Shown here piece after piece: positions 43,992 through 52,138 of a stretch of DNA of 64,000 nt. Origin of the DNA: Hymenobacter translucens. GTDB lineage: Bacteria; Bacteroidota; Bacteroidia; Cytophagales; Hymenobacteraceae. The stretch spans positions 124,001 through 188,000 of the forward strand of contig NZ_JAJERB010000006.1 of the NCBI RefSeq assembly GCF_020685205.1, given 5' to 3'. Position 1 is the stretch's first letter. Each line of letters starts with the position of its first letter. Under the pieces are notes generated by a model, which was given only the letters and a program-made list of their open reading frames with translations, searched no databases and was not told where the DNA came from. The position numbers and the translations under genes are program-made.

Positions 43992-44300
43992 ACTCCTGTC
44001 TGCAAAGATACCCCGAAAAGCCGGGCTTTGGAAGGGCCGAACGGAGCATTTGCGCTCCGATTACGCGCCCATTGCCGACGTTTTGCAGTGGCGGTTTATG
44101 CCAAGACGTTACCAGGGAAATCAGCTTCCGAAATGGTCGTCGGATTCCGCTGTGCCGGAGTAATGCGCTGAAAATCACATTATCGTGTGATTGAATAGGA
44201 AAAAGCTAATGTCCACCTTGGACCTGGCTAATTCGAGCTCAGGCTCTGGGCCCGCCAGCGCCCCCAGCCTGCTTCTGTCTTCACCCTTAACTATAAGCGC
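43992..44300. other. Divergent spacer between dnaX and prolyl oligopeptidase
   Basis: About 310 bp holding the promoters of two divergent genes. Apart from one exact -7 box at 44003-44010 I recognise no other element or gene; the short frames here lack family resemblance. Confidence 0.4.
44003..44010 (-). promoter_or_regulatory. Candidate -7 box of dnaX
   Basis: TATCTTTG on the minus strand, an exact TAnnTTTG match, ends 12 bp before the dnaX ATG. That would leave a leader of only a few bases. No -33 element is clear, so it could be chance. Confidence 0.3.
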
Positions 44301-46514
44301 ATGAATGCACGTTACGTACTGATGGGGGCCGCCCTGTGGACTGTCGGCGCCCAGGCCCAGCCGGGCACCCCGCCGGCCGCACCCTCGACACCCGCCACGG
44401 ACACCTACTTCGGCGTGCAGGTGGTCGACCCGTACCGCAACCTCGAAAACCTCGACGACACGGCCGTGCGCAGCTGGATGAAGGCCCAGGCTGACTACGC
44501 CCGCCGTACGCTCGACGGTATTCCGGGCCGGCAGGGGCTGATCAGCAAGATGAAGGACCTCGACTCGCGCAAGGCAGCCCGCGTCACCCGGCTCATCATC
44601 ACCGAAAACGACCGGTACTTCTACCTCAAGACCCGGCCCCAGGACCAGCAGCCCAAGCTCTACTGCCGCGACGGGTACCAGGGTGCCGAGGTTCTGCTGT
44701 TCGATCCGGAGAGCTTCGAGAAAGGTAAAATGTACACCATCAACACCTTCACGCCCTCCTTCGATGGCTCCAAGGTGGCCTTTGCCCTGAGCGAAAAGGG
44801 TTCGGAAGTGGGGCAGGGGCTGGTGATGGAGGTGAAAACCCGCCAGCTTTACCCCGAGCGCCTCAGCCCGCTGGCCCTGGGCGGGTCCGGCGACTGGCTG
44901 CCGGACCACAACAGCTTCACGTACACCCCGCTCAACAGCGCCGACGTAAAGGATACGGAAGCCCGCCTTAACACGCAGTCGTTTCTGCACCGGGTAGGCA
45001 CCCCCCAGAGCCAGGACCGGCCGGTTTTCTCGGCCCGGACGTACCCCGCGCTGGGCATCAAGCCCGAAGAGTACGCCTACGCCTTTTACGACAACGACAC
45101 CAAGCTGCTCTGCGGTCTGCTGTATACTGTCGACCGCTACATCCGGGCCTATTACGCACCCGCATCAGACCTGGGCAAGCCCAAGATCAGCTGGCAGCCC
45201 CTGTTCCGCTCGGAGCAGGAAGTGACCAATTTCGCCGGGAACGAGCAGTATATCTATTTTGTGACGTCGAAAAACACCCCGCGGCAGAAAATCATGCGCA
45301 TGCCCACGGCCCGGCCCGAGGTAGCAACGGCCGAGGAACTGGTGCCGGAAAGTGCCGATGAGGCCATCAGCGACGAGCAGTTTCGGGTGACCAGCGACGG
45401 ACTGTACTTTGTGCGCACCAGAAACGGGGTGGAGGCCAAGCTTTACTTCATCGCCAACGGCAGCAAAACCATAGAGCAAATTGCGCTGCCCCGGCCCGCC
45501 GGTACCATTGAACTGCAAACCAAGAACGTCCGGTCTTCTGACCTCTGGGTGCTGCCGGTGGGCTGGACTTCAGATCGGCAGCGCTACCGGTACACGGCCG
45601 CGACCCACCAGTTCCGGAACGAGCCATTGTCGTCGGAGGTACAGTATCCGGAGTTTTCGGATCTGGTCGTAGAGGAAATTACGGTACCCTCGCACGACGG
45701 CGTATCCGTGCCGCTTTCTTTGATTTACCAGAAGGGCACCCCCCGCAACAGCTCGGCACCGGTACTGATGGTGGGGTATGGCGCGTATGCCAAGTCGACC
45801 GGCCCGTTTTTCTCCCCGCTGTATCTGCTCTGGGCCCGGCAGGGGGGCGTGTTAGCCATTCCGCACGTGCGCGGCGGCGGCGAGCTGGGCGAGGAGTGGC
45901 ACAAGGCGGGCCAGAAAGCTACCAAGCCCAATACCTGGAAAGACTTGATTGCCAGCGCCGATTACCTGGTAAAAAACAAGTACACGGCCCCGGGACGGAT
46001 TGCCATCAACGGCGGCAGTGCGGGCGGTATCCTCATTGGCCGGGCCATGACGGAGCGCCCCGACCTGTTTGCCGTGGCTATACCAGAGGTTGGTTGCCTG
46101 AATGCCGTGCGCCTGGAGAACTCCCCGAACGGTCCCGTAAACGTGCCCGAGTTTGGCACCGTGCAGAAAGAGGACGAATGCAAAGCCCTGCTGGAAATGG
46201 ACGCCTACCTGCACCTGCAGAAAGGCATCAACTACCCCGCGGCGCTGATTACGGCCGGTTTCAACGACCCGCGCGTGATTGCCTGGCAGCCAGCCAAGTT
46301 TGCCGCCCGCCTGCAGGCCAGTTCGACGTCAGGCAAGCCCGTATTGTTTTTCACCGATTACGACGCTGGTCACGGCATCGGGGATTCCAAGCAGAAGCAG
46401 TTCGAGGTAATGGCCGACCTGCTGAGCTTTAGCCTCTGGCAAACCGGTCAGCCTGCCTTTCAGCCCCAGGCCACGGCCGGCAAGCAGGGCAGCCGGAGCA
46501 AGCAGTTGCGGTAG
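44301..46514 (+). CDS. Secreted prolyl oligopeptidase (S9A)
   Basis: The product is 737 aa. It cleaves short peptides after proline. A signal peptide (MNARYVLMGAALWTVGAQAQ) directs it to the periplasm. The N-terminal segment VVDPYRNLENLDD and the beta-propeller (about 90-440) precede the hydrolase domain. The catalytic triad is Ser573 (NGGSAGGIL), Asp656 (AGFNDPRV) and His691 (YDAGHGIG). Close to the usual 700-730 residues. It is a single gene, divergent from dnaX; ssrA lies downstream. Confidence 0.94.
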   Translation: MNARYVLMGAALWTVGAQAQPGTPPAAPSTPATDTYFGVQVVDPYRNLENLDDTAVRSWMKAQADYARRTLDGIPGRQGLISKMKDLDSRKAARVTRLIITENDRYFYLKTRPQDQQPKLYCRDGYQGAEVLLFDPESFEKGKMYTINTFTPSFDGSKVAFALSEKGSEVGQGLVMEVKTRQLYPERLSPLALGGSGDWLPDHNSFTYTPLNSADVKDTEARLNTQSFLHRVGTPQSQDRPVFSARTYPALGIKPEEYAYAFYDNDTKLLCGLLYTVDRYIRAYYAPASDLGKPKISWQPLFRSEQEVTNFAGNEQYIYFVTSKNTPRQKIMRMPTARPEVATAEELVPESADEAISDEQFRVTSDGLYFVRTRNGVEAKLYFIANGSKTIEQIALPRPAGTIELQTKNVRSSDLWVLPVGWTSDRQRYRYTAATHQFRNEPLSSEVQYPEFSDLVVEEITVPSHDGVSVPLSLIYQKGTPRNSSAPVLMVGYGAYAKSTGPFFSPLYLLWARQGGVLAIPHVRGGGELGEEWHKAGQKATKPNTWKDLIASADYLVKNKYTAPGRIAINGGSAGGILIGRAMTERPDLFAVAIPEVGCLNAVRLENSPNGPVNVPEFGTVQKEDECKALLEMDAYLHLQKGINYPAALITAGFNDPRVIAWQPAKFAARLQASSTSGKPVLFFTDYDAGHGIGDSKQKQFEVMADLLSFSLWQTGQPAFQPQATAGKQGSRSKQLR

Positions 46515-46681
46515 AGCCCCACGCTTTGCCGCGCGCCCGGTGGTTTCAGAAGCCTTTTGGTGCAGCAGGCTCCTGAAACCACGTTCCGGTGGAACAATTT
46601 TGCCGGTTTTCAGCGTTTTCTCCCCGATGTGCGTACATTCGCACCCCGCGTACTTGTGGCGGGCATCGTTCTTTACCATTT

Positions 46682-47049
46682 GGGGCTGACCGGAATTGAC
46701 AGCTTGCGCAGGTCGCGAGTAAGCGTGCCAGGAGTTGAGTGGATCTCCTGTTAAAAAATCATTCGAACAATAACTGGCGAGTATAGCTACGCCATGGCTG
46801 CCTAGTCTAGGTATTAGGTAATGTCATCGTCCCGCACCCGTTTTCTTTTACACGGGTGAGTTCGGGGCGTCGTAAGTAGAAGATAGTCGCAAGGGAGGTG
46901 TGACCTCGCGGCGAAAACTAATCGCATCTAAGGGTAGTCTAAGGGCCTGATGCGCGCCTGGACTACCACGAAAATTCAAGCGTAGATACGCACGTAGAAA
47001 GCTCGACGGTTTCCTTGTCTGGACCAGGGTTCGACTCCCTGCAGCTCCA
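46682..47049 (+). ncRNA. ssrA: Transfer-messenger RNA
   Basis: The 5' end GGGGCTG (46682-46688) pairs with CAGCTCC before the discriminator A at 47049. The 3' part has the T-loop segment GGTTCGACTCC, as in tRNA. The CCA end is not encoded. Between them is a tag reading frame (46776-46805) and pseudoknot-forming GC-rich segments. The 368-nt length fits one-piece tmRNA. With SmpB it rescues stalled ribosomes and tags the unfinished protein for proteolysis. A terminator follows at once. Upstream, TACCATTTG at the 5' end is one base longer than the -7 consensus and is a weak promoter match. Confidence 0.95.
46776..46805 (+). other. tmRNA proteolysis-tag reading frame
   Basis: GGC is the resume codon and TAG (46803-46805) the stop. 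The encoded tag is GEYSYAMAA, preceded by the Ala carried on tmRNA itself. The AMAA end is the Cytophagales variant of the usual ALAA degron recognised by ClpXP. Confidence 0.9.
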
Positions 47050-47051
47050 CT

Positions 47052-47090
47052 AAAAACCCGCTTTACAGTAATGTAGAGCGGGTTTTTTGT
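47052..47090 (+). terminator. Terminator of ssrA
   Basis: AAAAACCCGCTTTACA pairs with TGTAGAGCGGGTTTTTT around a GTAA loop, with a run of T after the stem. Confidence 0.9.
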
Positions 47091-47298
47091 TTGTGGGGTA
47101 TACCTAGGCGTGCAGGCTGCAGAAAGGCAGCAGCGAAAGAATTAATAGTAATTGATGCTGACGGGATGTCCTTTAATAAAGGTAGGCTTCACGTCTTCCT
47201 CGCTCTTTTTGAACCCGCCCAACCGGTTCATACCCATACAGCGACCACCCAGGCCGAAACCCAAAATAGCCTACTCAGAAAGGCCTGCCTCCCGCACC

Positions 47299-47541
47299 AT
47301 GAAACTACTCTTGAGTTGCCTGTTGTTTTTCAATCTCCTGTGCTTCCTGCTGTTTACCTTGGATAAACGCAAAGCCCAGCGGGGACAACGGCGCATTGCC
47401 GAAAAAGTGCTGCACCTCGCTACGCTGCCCGGCGCGTGGGTGGCTATTTTACTGCTGCGCCACAAAAACCGCAAAGCTGCTTTCTGGGGCGTTACCTTGA
47501 TGCTGACGCTGCTGCAAGGGACGCTTCTCTACTTCACGTAG
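47299..47541 (+). CDS. DUF1294-like small membrane protein
   Basis: The product is 80 aa from the ATG at 47299; a longer in-frame version from 47152 has no coding character in its extra part. Two or three transmembrane helices surround a loop with DKRKAQRGQRRIAEKVLHLATLPGAW in pieces and a later KNRKAAF, the pattern of the DUF1294 family. Codon use is like the host, in contrast to the island that begins about 150 bp downstream. Function is unknown. Confidence 0.85.
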   Translation: MKLLLSCLLFFNLLCFLLFTLDKRKAQRGQRRIAEKVLHLATLPGAWVAILLLRHKNRKAAFWGVTLMLTLLQGTLLYFT

Positions 47542-47778
47542 CCCTATTTCCACGCACGTTTTTAACCGTGTCAAACGTCTGCGTACGAGGGGCTGGGTTA
47601 TGCATTAATCAAGCACTGGGAGTTCCCGAATCGAAGCGCAGATGTGATCATTCTACAGCAATTTTGCAGAAAAAATTTCAGATACGAGCTCAGTAATAAT
47701 TTCAATTGATTTTTATGCTTTTATAAGAATTAAATGATGTATTCGCTCAAAATACATGCACTTTTCGATCATATATAA

Positions 47779-48519
47779 TTAGTATTTTGGTGTCCCGTGT
47801 TTCCCATAATTTTCATGAAACTTTTTCATAAAGCTTTTGCCATCCATTCCGGCTTTAAATAAAGAGTAAAGCCCCGAAACCACCAGCTCTGCTAGTTCTC
47901 TGGGAGTAGCGTTGTAAAACCGCCTAGCAGAAGTACGAACGTAGATGTTTTTTAATAAGACGGGGCGATAGTACTGGGCAGCCATTTTAGAGTATCTAAA
48001 ATCTTCGAAAGTAACGTCTTGCTGAAAGCCGCCGATCTTGTAATGCATTTCTTTGGTTGTAAAGATTGAACAACCATGGATTACAGGATTAAACAGTCTC
48101 ATCAAAGGTAGGTAGTAATGAGAGTACATGTAATAGGTGATTCGATAGGTTCGGCCTGGTTCGGCTGCATATATTTTTGTCCCTGCAAATGGTATATCCT
48201 TGTTTTTTATTTGCGTAAGGCTGTCTTTAAGGAAACCCGCAGGAAGCACCACGTCGGCGTCCAAGAAAAGTAAATGCTCATATTTTGCTTTCTCAACGCC
48301 TTTGTTTCTTTGGTTAGATAATCCAGCTTCTTCCATTGTTACCAGCTGAACAGGTTCTGAGGATCGTTGCGCATAGTTTTGAACCACTTTTGCAGTATTG
48401 TCTGTGGAATTTCCATCTACTACAATTACTTCAAAGGGCCCTTGCTGAATTTCTATGCTGTCTAGCAGCATTGGTAAATACTTTTCTTCGTTCAGCGTGC
48501 AAATTATTAGTGAAATCAT
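47779..48519 (-). CDS. Family 2 glycosyltransferase (island gene 4)
   Basis: The product is 246 aa. The GT-A fold starts ISLIICTLNEEKYLPMLLDS, followed by VIVVDGNSTDNT and the metal-binding FLDADVVLP. About 20 residues near position 110-130 may touch the membrane (YYMYSHYYLPLMRLFNP). It transfers a sugar from a nucleotide sugar to a lipid or polysaccharide acceptor; donor and acceptor are unknown. Its ATG overlaps the stop of the deacetylase gene (ATGA). Confidence 0.88.
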   Translation of the reverse strand: MISLIICTLNEEKYLPMLLDSIEIQQGPFEVIVVDGNSTDNTAKVVQNYAQRSSEPVQLVTMEEAGLSNQRNKGVEKAKYEHLLFLDADVVLPAGFLKDSLTQIKNKDIPFAGTKIYAAEPGRTYRITYYMYSHYYLPLMRLFNPVIHGCSIFTTKEMHYKIGGFQQDVTFEDFRYSKMAAQYYRPVLLKNIYVRTSARRFYNATPRELAELVVSGLYSLFKAGMDGKSFMKKFHENYGKHGTPKY

Positions 48520-49214
48520 AGTTGAGTTTCGTTAAATAGCTCTGAGTAAGTTACAAATGTGCACCCTTGTTCTTCTAGGAGCTGTATCACCCCTCTAATC
48601 TTAGGTAACAGACCATTGCCAATATCGGAAGGATGAATAGCAATGCGAATAATTTTGGGTTGTTTCCATTTTAAGTAGTTTCTCCAGGCTATCAAATATA
48701 GATTGCTTAATAAAATATTTCGGCCATAATCCAGGCTGAGGGGAAATGAAAAATAATTTTTGCCATTTCTTAAATTCAAAAACTCAGTCCAGCTTTCAGT
48801 ATATTCAAAGTCTAGTTCTTTCAAAGCCATTATCATGTGTCTGTTGTGATACCACATGGGTGGAATAAACCCTTTAGGCGAAAAACCCAGATGATCTTTG
48901 AATATTTTTTTTCCGAACCCAATAATTCTTTTTGTCTCTTCGAGATCTAGGTTTAAAAATTCACGTGATATGTTTTTATTGCCATATAGAATTGAGTACG
49001 GGTCGAAATAGGAAGATATGTGCATATAGCCATGGAGTGCCAAGTCCTCGGATTTTACTAGTTCGCTAAAATGATAATCCAGTCCAACTTTGCCGTGCCA
49101 CAAAGGCGTAATAAGAAAGGATTTTTTTTGGGTTATGGTGTTCAACACAACTTCTGTTTCCTTCAGAAATGCAGGAGAAGTGTCATGCATGGATATTACA
49201 GCTTTTCTGATCAC
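48516..49214 (-). CDS. DUF2334-like polysaccharide deacetylase family protein (island gene 3)
   Basis: The product is 232 aa if started at GTG 49214. That codon overlaps the desaturase stop (GTGA, 49211-49214), so the two genes are coupled; an upstream ATG at 49256 would place 14 residues inside the desaturase gene. The NodB-like barrel is recognised by ISMHDTSP (catalytic Asp) and LALHGYMHIS (metal His pair); a late AIHPSD and the GFIPPMWYHN segment fit DUF2334. It probably removes acetyl groups from a sugar or lipid-linked saccharide. Confidence 0.78.
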   Translation of the reverse strand: MIRKAVISMHDTSPAFLKETEVVLNTITQKKSFLITPLWHGKVGLDYHFSELVKSEDLALHGYMHISSYFDPYSILYGNKNISREFLNLDLEETKRIIGFGKKIFKDHLGFSPKGFIPPMWYHNRHMIMALKELDFEYTESWTEFLNLRNGKNYFSFPLSLDYGRNILLSNLYLIAWRNYLKWKQPKIIRIAIHPSDIGNGLLPKIRGVIQLLEEQGCTFVTYSELFNETQL

Positions 49215-50290
49215 GCAGCCCTTCCTAAGTTTTTTAGATGCTTCAAATGAGCGCAAATTCCCCCGGCAAATGTTATTGCATGGTACTTGGTTTCTTTTTC
49301 TTGTAATACAGATTTTATTATCTGTGTAAGTACAGGATAATGAACGTGAGAGACACTAGGGAATAAATGGTGTGCTACATGAGTATTGAATCCTCCAAAG
49401 ATACAATTAAAAAGTTTGCTCTGTGGATGAAAGTCTACCGTAGATGCTATCTGTTGTTCTAGCCAGGAAGTATTTATATTTTGTTGATGACCACAATGCG
49501 TATAGTGAGTATAAGTAACATGGTGGGAAATAAAAAAAGTAAAAGTGACGAATAAAGAAAGTATTCCATGCATAATCAAAAAGCCCGTCGCTATTTCAAA
49601 TGCTGGCAGTGATGAGAAATGCATTGGTATTGCTAAATATATTGCAAAATACACGATTTTTATAATTGCAAAAGTATAGACATTGGAGTCATTTTTCCGA
49701 AGGATAAGATTTCCGTGTTTCGTTTTGAAAAGCAATTTAAAGTCGTATATCACTATCCAAATCAAAGAGGAAAAAATGTACAGGAACGGTGCGTATAGGT
49801 GTTGAAATTTGTGAATGCCTCTTGACTTTTGAAATGGTGACAGTCGGAGAAGGGATGTTATTTCTAGATCTGAATCCAAATCAGATACATTAGGGTATGG
49901 ATGGTGAGAGTTGTTGTGTTTTCTTTTCCACCATGACGGGTTTAAGCCCTGGAGTATAAATATGGTTTGAAATATTTTGTTGTCCCATCGTAGCTTGCCA
50001 GTCAGGCAGTGGTGAGCGGCATCATGTCCCAGCGTCATTCCCAATATTAGCAAGCACAACCCAAATGAAAGGTAGCCTGCCTGAGCTATAACAAATTGAG
50101 AGGAATTTAAGAGAATCCAGTATGAAGTCAAAGACAAGATAAATAAGATTATGCCTCTTACGTATAGGGATGTTGAACCTGTCTTTCTTAAATTGTATTT
50201 TTGGAAATAAGAATTTGCCAGAAATCTTATTTCTGAATAAGTTTCATCATTCTCAACACGTTTTGTGTATTTGGCTTTTTCTACATGCAT
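49211..50290 (-). CDS. Membrane fatty acid (acyl-lipid) desaturase (island gene 2)
   Basis: The product is 359 aa with four or more transmembrane helices. The three histidine boxes that hold the di-iron site are HDAAHH (89-94), HNNSHH (125-130) and HVAHH (304-308, in GGFNTHVAHHLFP). This order and spacing are those of integral-membrane acyl-lipid desaturases (DesA type). It adds a double bond to an acyl chain, or acts on a sphingoid or isoprenoid chain of a glycolipid. It overlaps the epimerase gene by 10 bp. Confidence 0.9.
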   Translation of the reverse strand: MHVEKAKYTKRVENDETYSEIRFLANSYFQKYNLRKTGSTSLYVRGIILFILSLTSYWILLNSSQFVIAQAGYLSFGLCLLILGMTLGHDAAHHCLTGKLRWDNKIFQTIFILQGLNPSWWKRKHNNSHHPYPNVSDLDSDLEITSLLRLSPFQKSRGIHKFQHLYAPFLYIFSSLIWIVIYDFKLLFKTKHGNLILRKNDSNVYTFAIIKIVYFAIYLAIPMHFSSLPAFEIATGFLIMHGILSLFVTFTFFISHHVTYTHYTHCGHQQNINTSWLEQQIASTVDFHPQSKLFNCIFGGFNTHVAHHLFPSVSHVHYPVLTQIIKSVLQEKETKYHAITFAGGICAHLKHLKNLGRAA

Positions 50291-51228
50291 ACAATTCTTG
50301 ATTTACGTGTAGATTCAATCTTTATAAGTTCCATTAAACCCTCTTCCAGGGGCTTAAGTGGACGGTCTAATAAGTTTATCATTTTGCTGTTGTCAGGCAT
50401 TCTCATGCTCATATCTCCTTCCTTTAAAGGAGGAAGATGAATGATTTTAGAGTCAGATCCGGTTAACCGGATAATCAATTTGGCAAGATCAATTATTGAG
50501 GTTTGAATGCCGCAGCCTACATTTACGGTGTCATTAACATAATGATGGGTTTGTAAAGTTTTTAAAGTAAAGTCTATGTTATCTTGGATGTAACAAAAAG
50601 TACGTCTTTGTGTGCCCTCGCCATGAATAGTTATGTTCTCGTTATTGAGGGCCTGGTGGATGAAGCGCGGAATAACAAAATCTCTGCTTTGACGAGGTCC
50701 ATACGTATTAAAGAATCTAAACACGGTATACTTCAAGCCGTACTCTTTTTGAAATGATTTGCAGTAAGCTTCCCCGATGTTTTTTACAATTGCATAAGGG
50801 AGCTTTGAATTCAATGGTGTGGTAGCTTCGTTTTGTGGGTGCTCCACAGGCTCTCCATACACCTCAGACGAAGATGAAAAGAAGACCCTTTTTACCCCGG
50901 TATGATGTGAAAATTTTAATATATTTTTTATTCCTTCTATGTCATTTAAAACACCGATGGGGTTTTCTAATGTTCTTTTCACGCCTACCACCGCTGCATA
51001 ATGGAATACATGATCAAATCGATGTGCTTTCATTAAAGCTTTAAGCTCGTTTTTCTTATTGACATCCCCTTTGACAAAATAAATGTTTTTATTTATTGGA
51101 ATGTTGCCCAGAGAACTGGTTAAAAAATTGTCAAAAAGATAAATAATGTTACGAGGGTCTTTAGAAAGCTCTTCCGCAAGGCTGCCGCCGATAAATCCAC
51201 CACCTCCAGTTATAAGAATTTTTTCCAT
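50281..51228 (-). CDS. NAD-dependent nucleotide-sugar epimerase/dehydratase (island gene 1)
   Basis: The product is 315 aa, an extended short-chain dehydrogenase. The NAD-binding motif is GGGGFIGGSLAEEL, and the catalytic residues are in SSSSEVYGEP and Tyr-x-x-x-Lys (PYAIVKN). The RFFNTYGPRQ segment and overall length match UDP-glucose 4-epimerase and UDP-glucuronate decarboxylase relatives. It makes an activated sugar, presumably for the glycosyltransferase at the end of the operon. It is first in the operon. Confidence 0.88.
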   Translation of the reverse strand: MEKILITGGGGFIGGSLAEELSKDPRNIIYLFDNFLTSSLGNIPINKNIYFVKGDVNKKNELKALMKAHRFDHVFHYAAVVGVKRTLENPIGVLNDIEGIKNILKFSHHTGVKRVFFSSSSEVYGEPVEHPQNEATTPLNSKLPYAIVKNIGEAYCKSFQKEYGLKYTVFRFFNTYGPRQSRDFVIPRFIHQALNNENITIHGEGTQRRTFCYIQDNIDFTLKTLQTHHYVNDTVNVGCGIQTSIIDLAKLIIRLTGSDSKIIHLPPLKEGDMSMRMPDNSKMINLLDRPLKPLEEGLMELIKIESTRKSRIVCM

Positions 51229-51285
51229 TTAAAATGTTTGAATCTACTTTGCTGTAGAATATGGCAATACATAAGCTAGGCGTCG

Positions 51286-52065
51286 TTACCGGGCCTTAAA
51301 GCGCTGAATGGCCTGTCGGGTGAAGTCGGACAGCACCAGGCGCCCGCTGATGGCGGCGCGCTCGACCAGCAGCGTATCCCAGTGCTCGGTGCCGGCCCAG
51401 ATGACGCGCTTCAGATCCGTTAACGCTTCGGGATTGTAGGCCGTGAGCTTAGCCGCAAAAGCCTCCACGGCCGCATCGAGGGCCGCTTCTGATTCTACTA
51501 CCTCATGGTACAGCCCCTTCTGCTGAGCCCACTGCGCCGTTTGAAATTCTCCCGCATCCAGCGCCAGTTGGGCGTAGGCCGACACACCGATTTTACGCTC
51601 CACGGCGGGTCCTACCACAAACGGACCAATACCTACGACCAGTTCGCTGAGCTTTACCGAGGCCTGGGTGGTGGCAAAGCAGTAGTCGGTAGACGCGGCC
51701 ACGCCCACGCCGCCGCCGATGGCTTTGCCTTGCACGCGGCCCAGGATAATCTTGGGACAGGTGCGGCAGGCATTGATTACCTGGGCAAAACCCGAAAAGA
51801 ACGTCAGCCCCTGGGCTTCGTTTTCGATGGCCACGAGCTCGTCGAAGCTTGCGCCGGCACAGAAGGTTTTTTCGCCTTCGCTGCGCAGGATGATGACTTT
51901 GGTGCTCTCATCCTGCCCGACGGCCGTTATGGTTTGGGCCAGTTCGGTTAGCAGAGCCCCGGGCAATGAGTTGTGGGAAGGATGAAAAAAAGAAATGGTG
52001 GCTACGCCATCGGCGCTGGAAGAGACGGTGACCCGGCCGGCGGCCGTTGTATTAGTGGTAGGCAT
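51286..52065 (-). CDS. Enoyl-CoA hydratase/isomerase family protein
   Basis: The product is 259 aa, crotonase fold. The oxyanion-hole segments are FCAGASFDELV and GKAIGGGVGVAASTDYCFA; LSELVVGIGPFVVGP lies where family members carry a catalytic Glu. It lies 73 bp downstream of paaZ on the same strand and so may act in phenylacetate degradation (PaaF or PaaG-type steps), but a general beta-oxidation role is equally possible. GC content is host-like, so this gene marks the right flank of the island. Confidence 0.88.
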   Translation of the reverse strand: MPTTNTTAAGRVTVSSSADGVATISFFHPSHNSLPGALLTELAQTITAVGQDESTKVIILRSEGEKTFCAGASFDELVAIENEAQGLTFFSGFAQVINACRTCPKIILGRVQGKAIGGGVGVAASTDYCFATTQASVKLSELVVGIGPFVVGPAVERKIGVSAYAQLALDAGEFQTAQWAQQKGLYHEVVESEAALDAAVEAFAAKLTAYNPEALTDLKRVIWAGTEHWDTLLVERAAISGRLVLSDFTRQAIQRFKAR

Positions 52066-52138
52066 GCAAAGTATCAGTGAGGCGAAGAAAAGCAGAGTGT
52101 GCGGGCGGTAGCCGGCACACCCTGCCCGATGAGATAGG

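Larger units (their letters stand above)
47690..51250 (-). other. A+T-rich four-gene island, probably horizontally acquired
   Basis: The composition falls abruptly at about 47.7 kb and returns at about 51.25 kb. Within, third codon positions are mostly A or T, while both flanks use G or C. The four genes overlap head to tail (10, 4 and 4 bp) and so form one operon: epimerase/decarboxylase, desaturase, deacetylase, GT2. ssrA, a frequent integration site, lies about 640 bp away, but no integrase or repeated ssrA end is visible. Confidence 0.7.

Noticed and set aside
46682..51250. The island as an integrative element using ssrA as attachment site
   Set aside because: No integrase is present, I find no repeat of the ssrA 3' end at the right boundary, and a host-like gene lies between ssrA and the island. 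Proximity alone is not enough.
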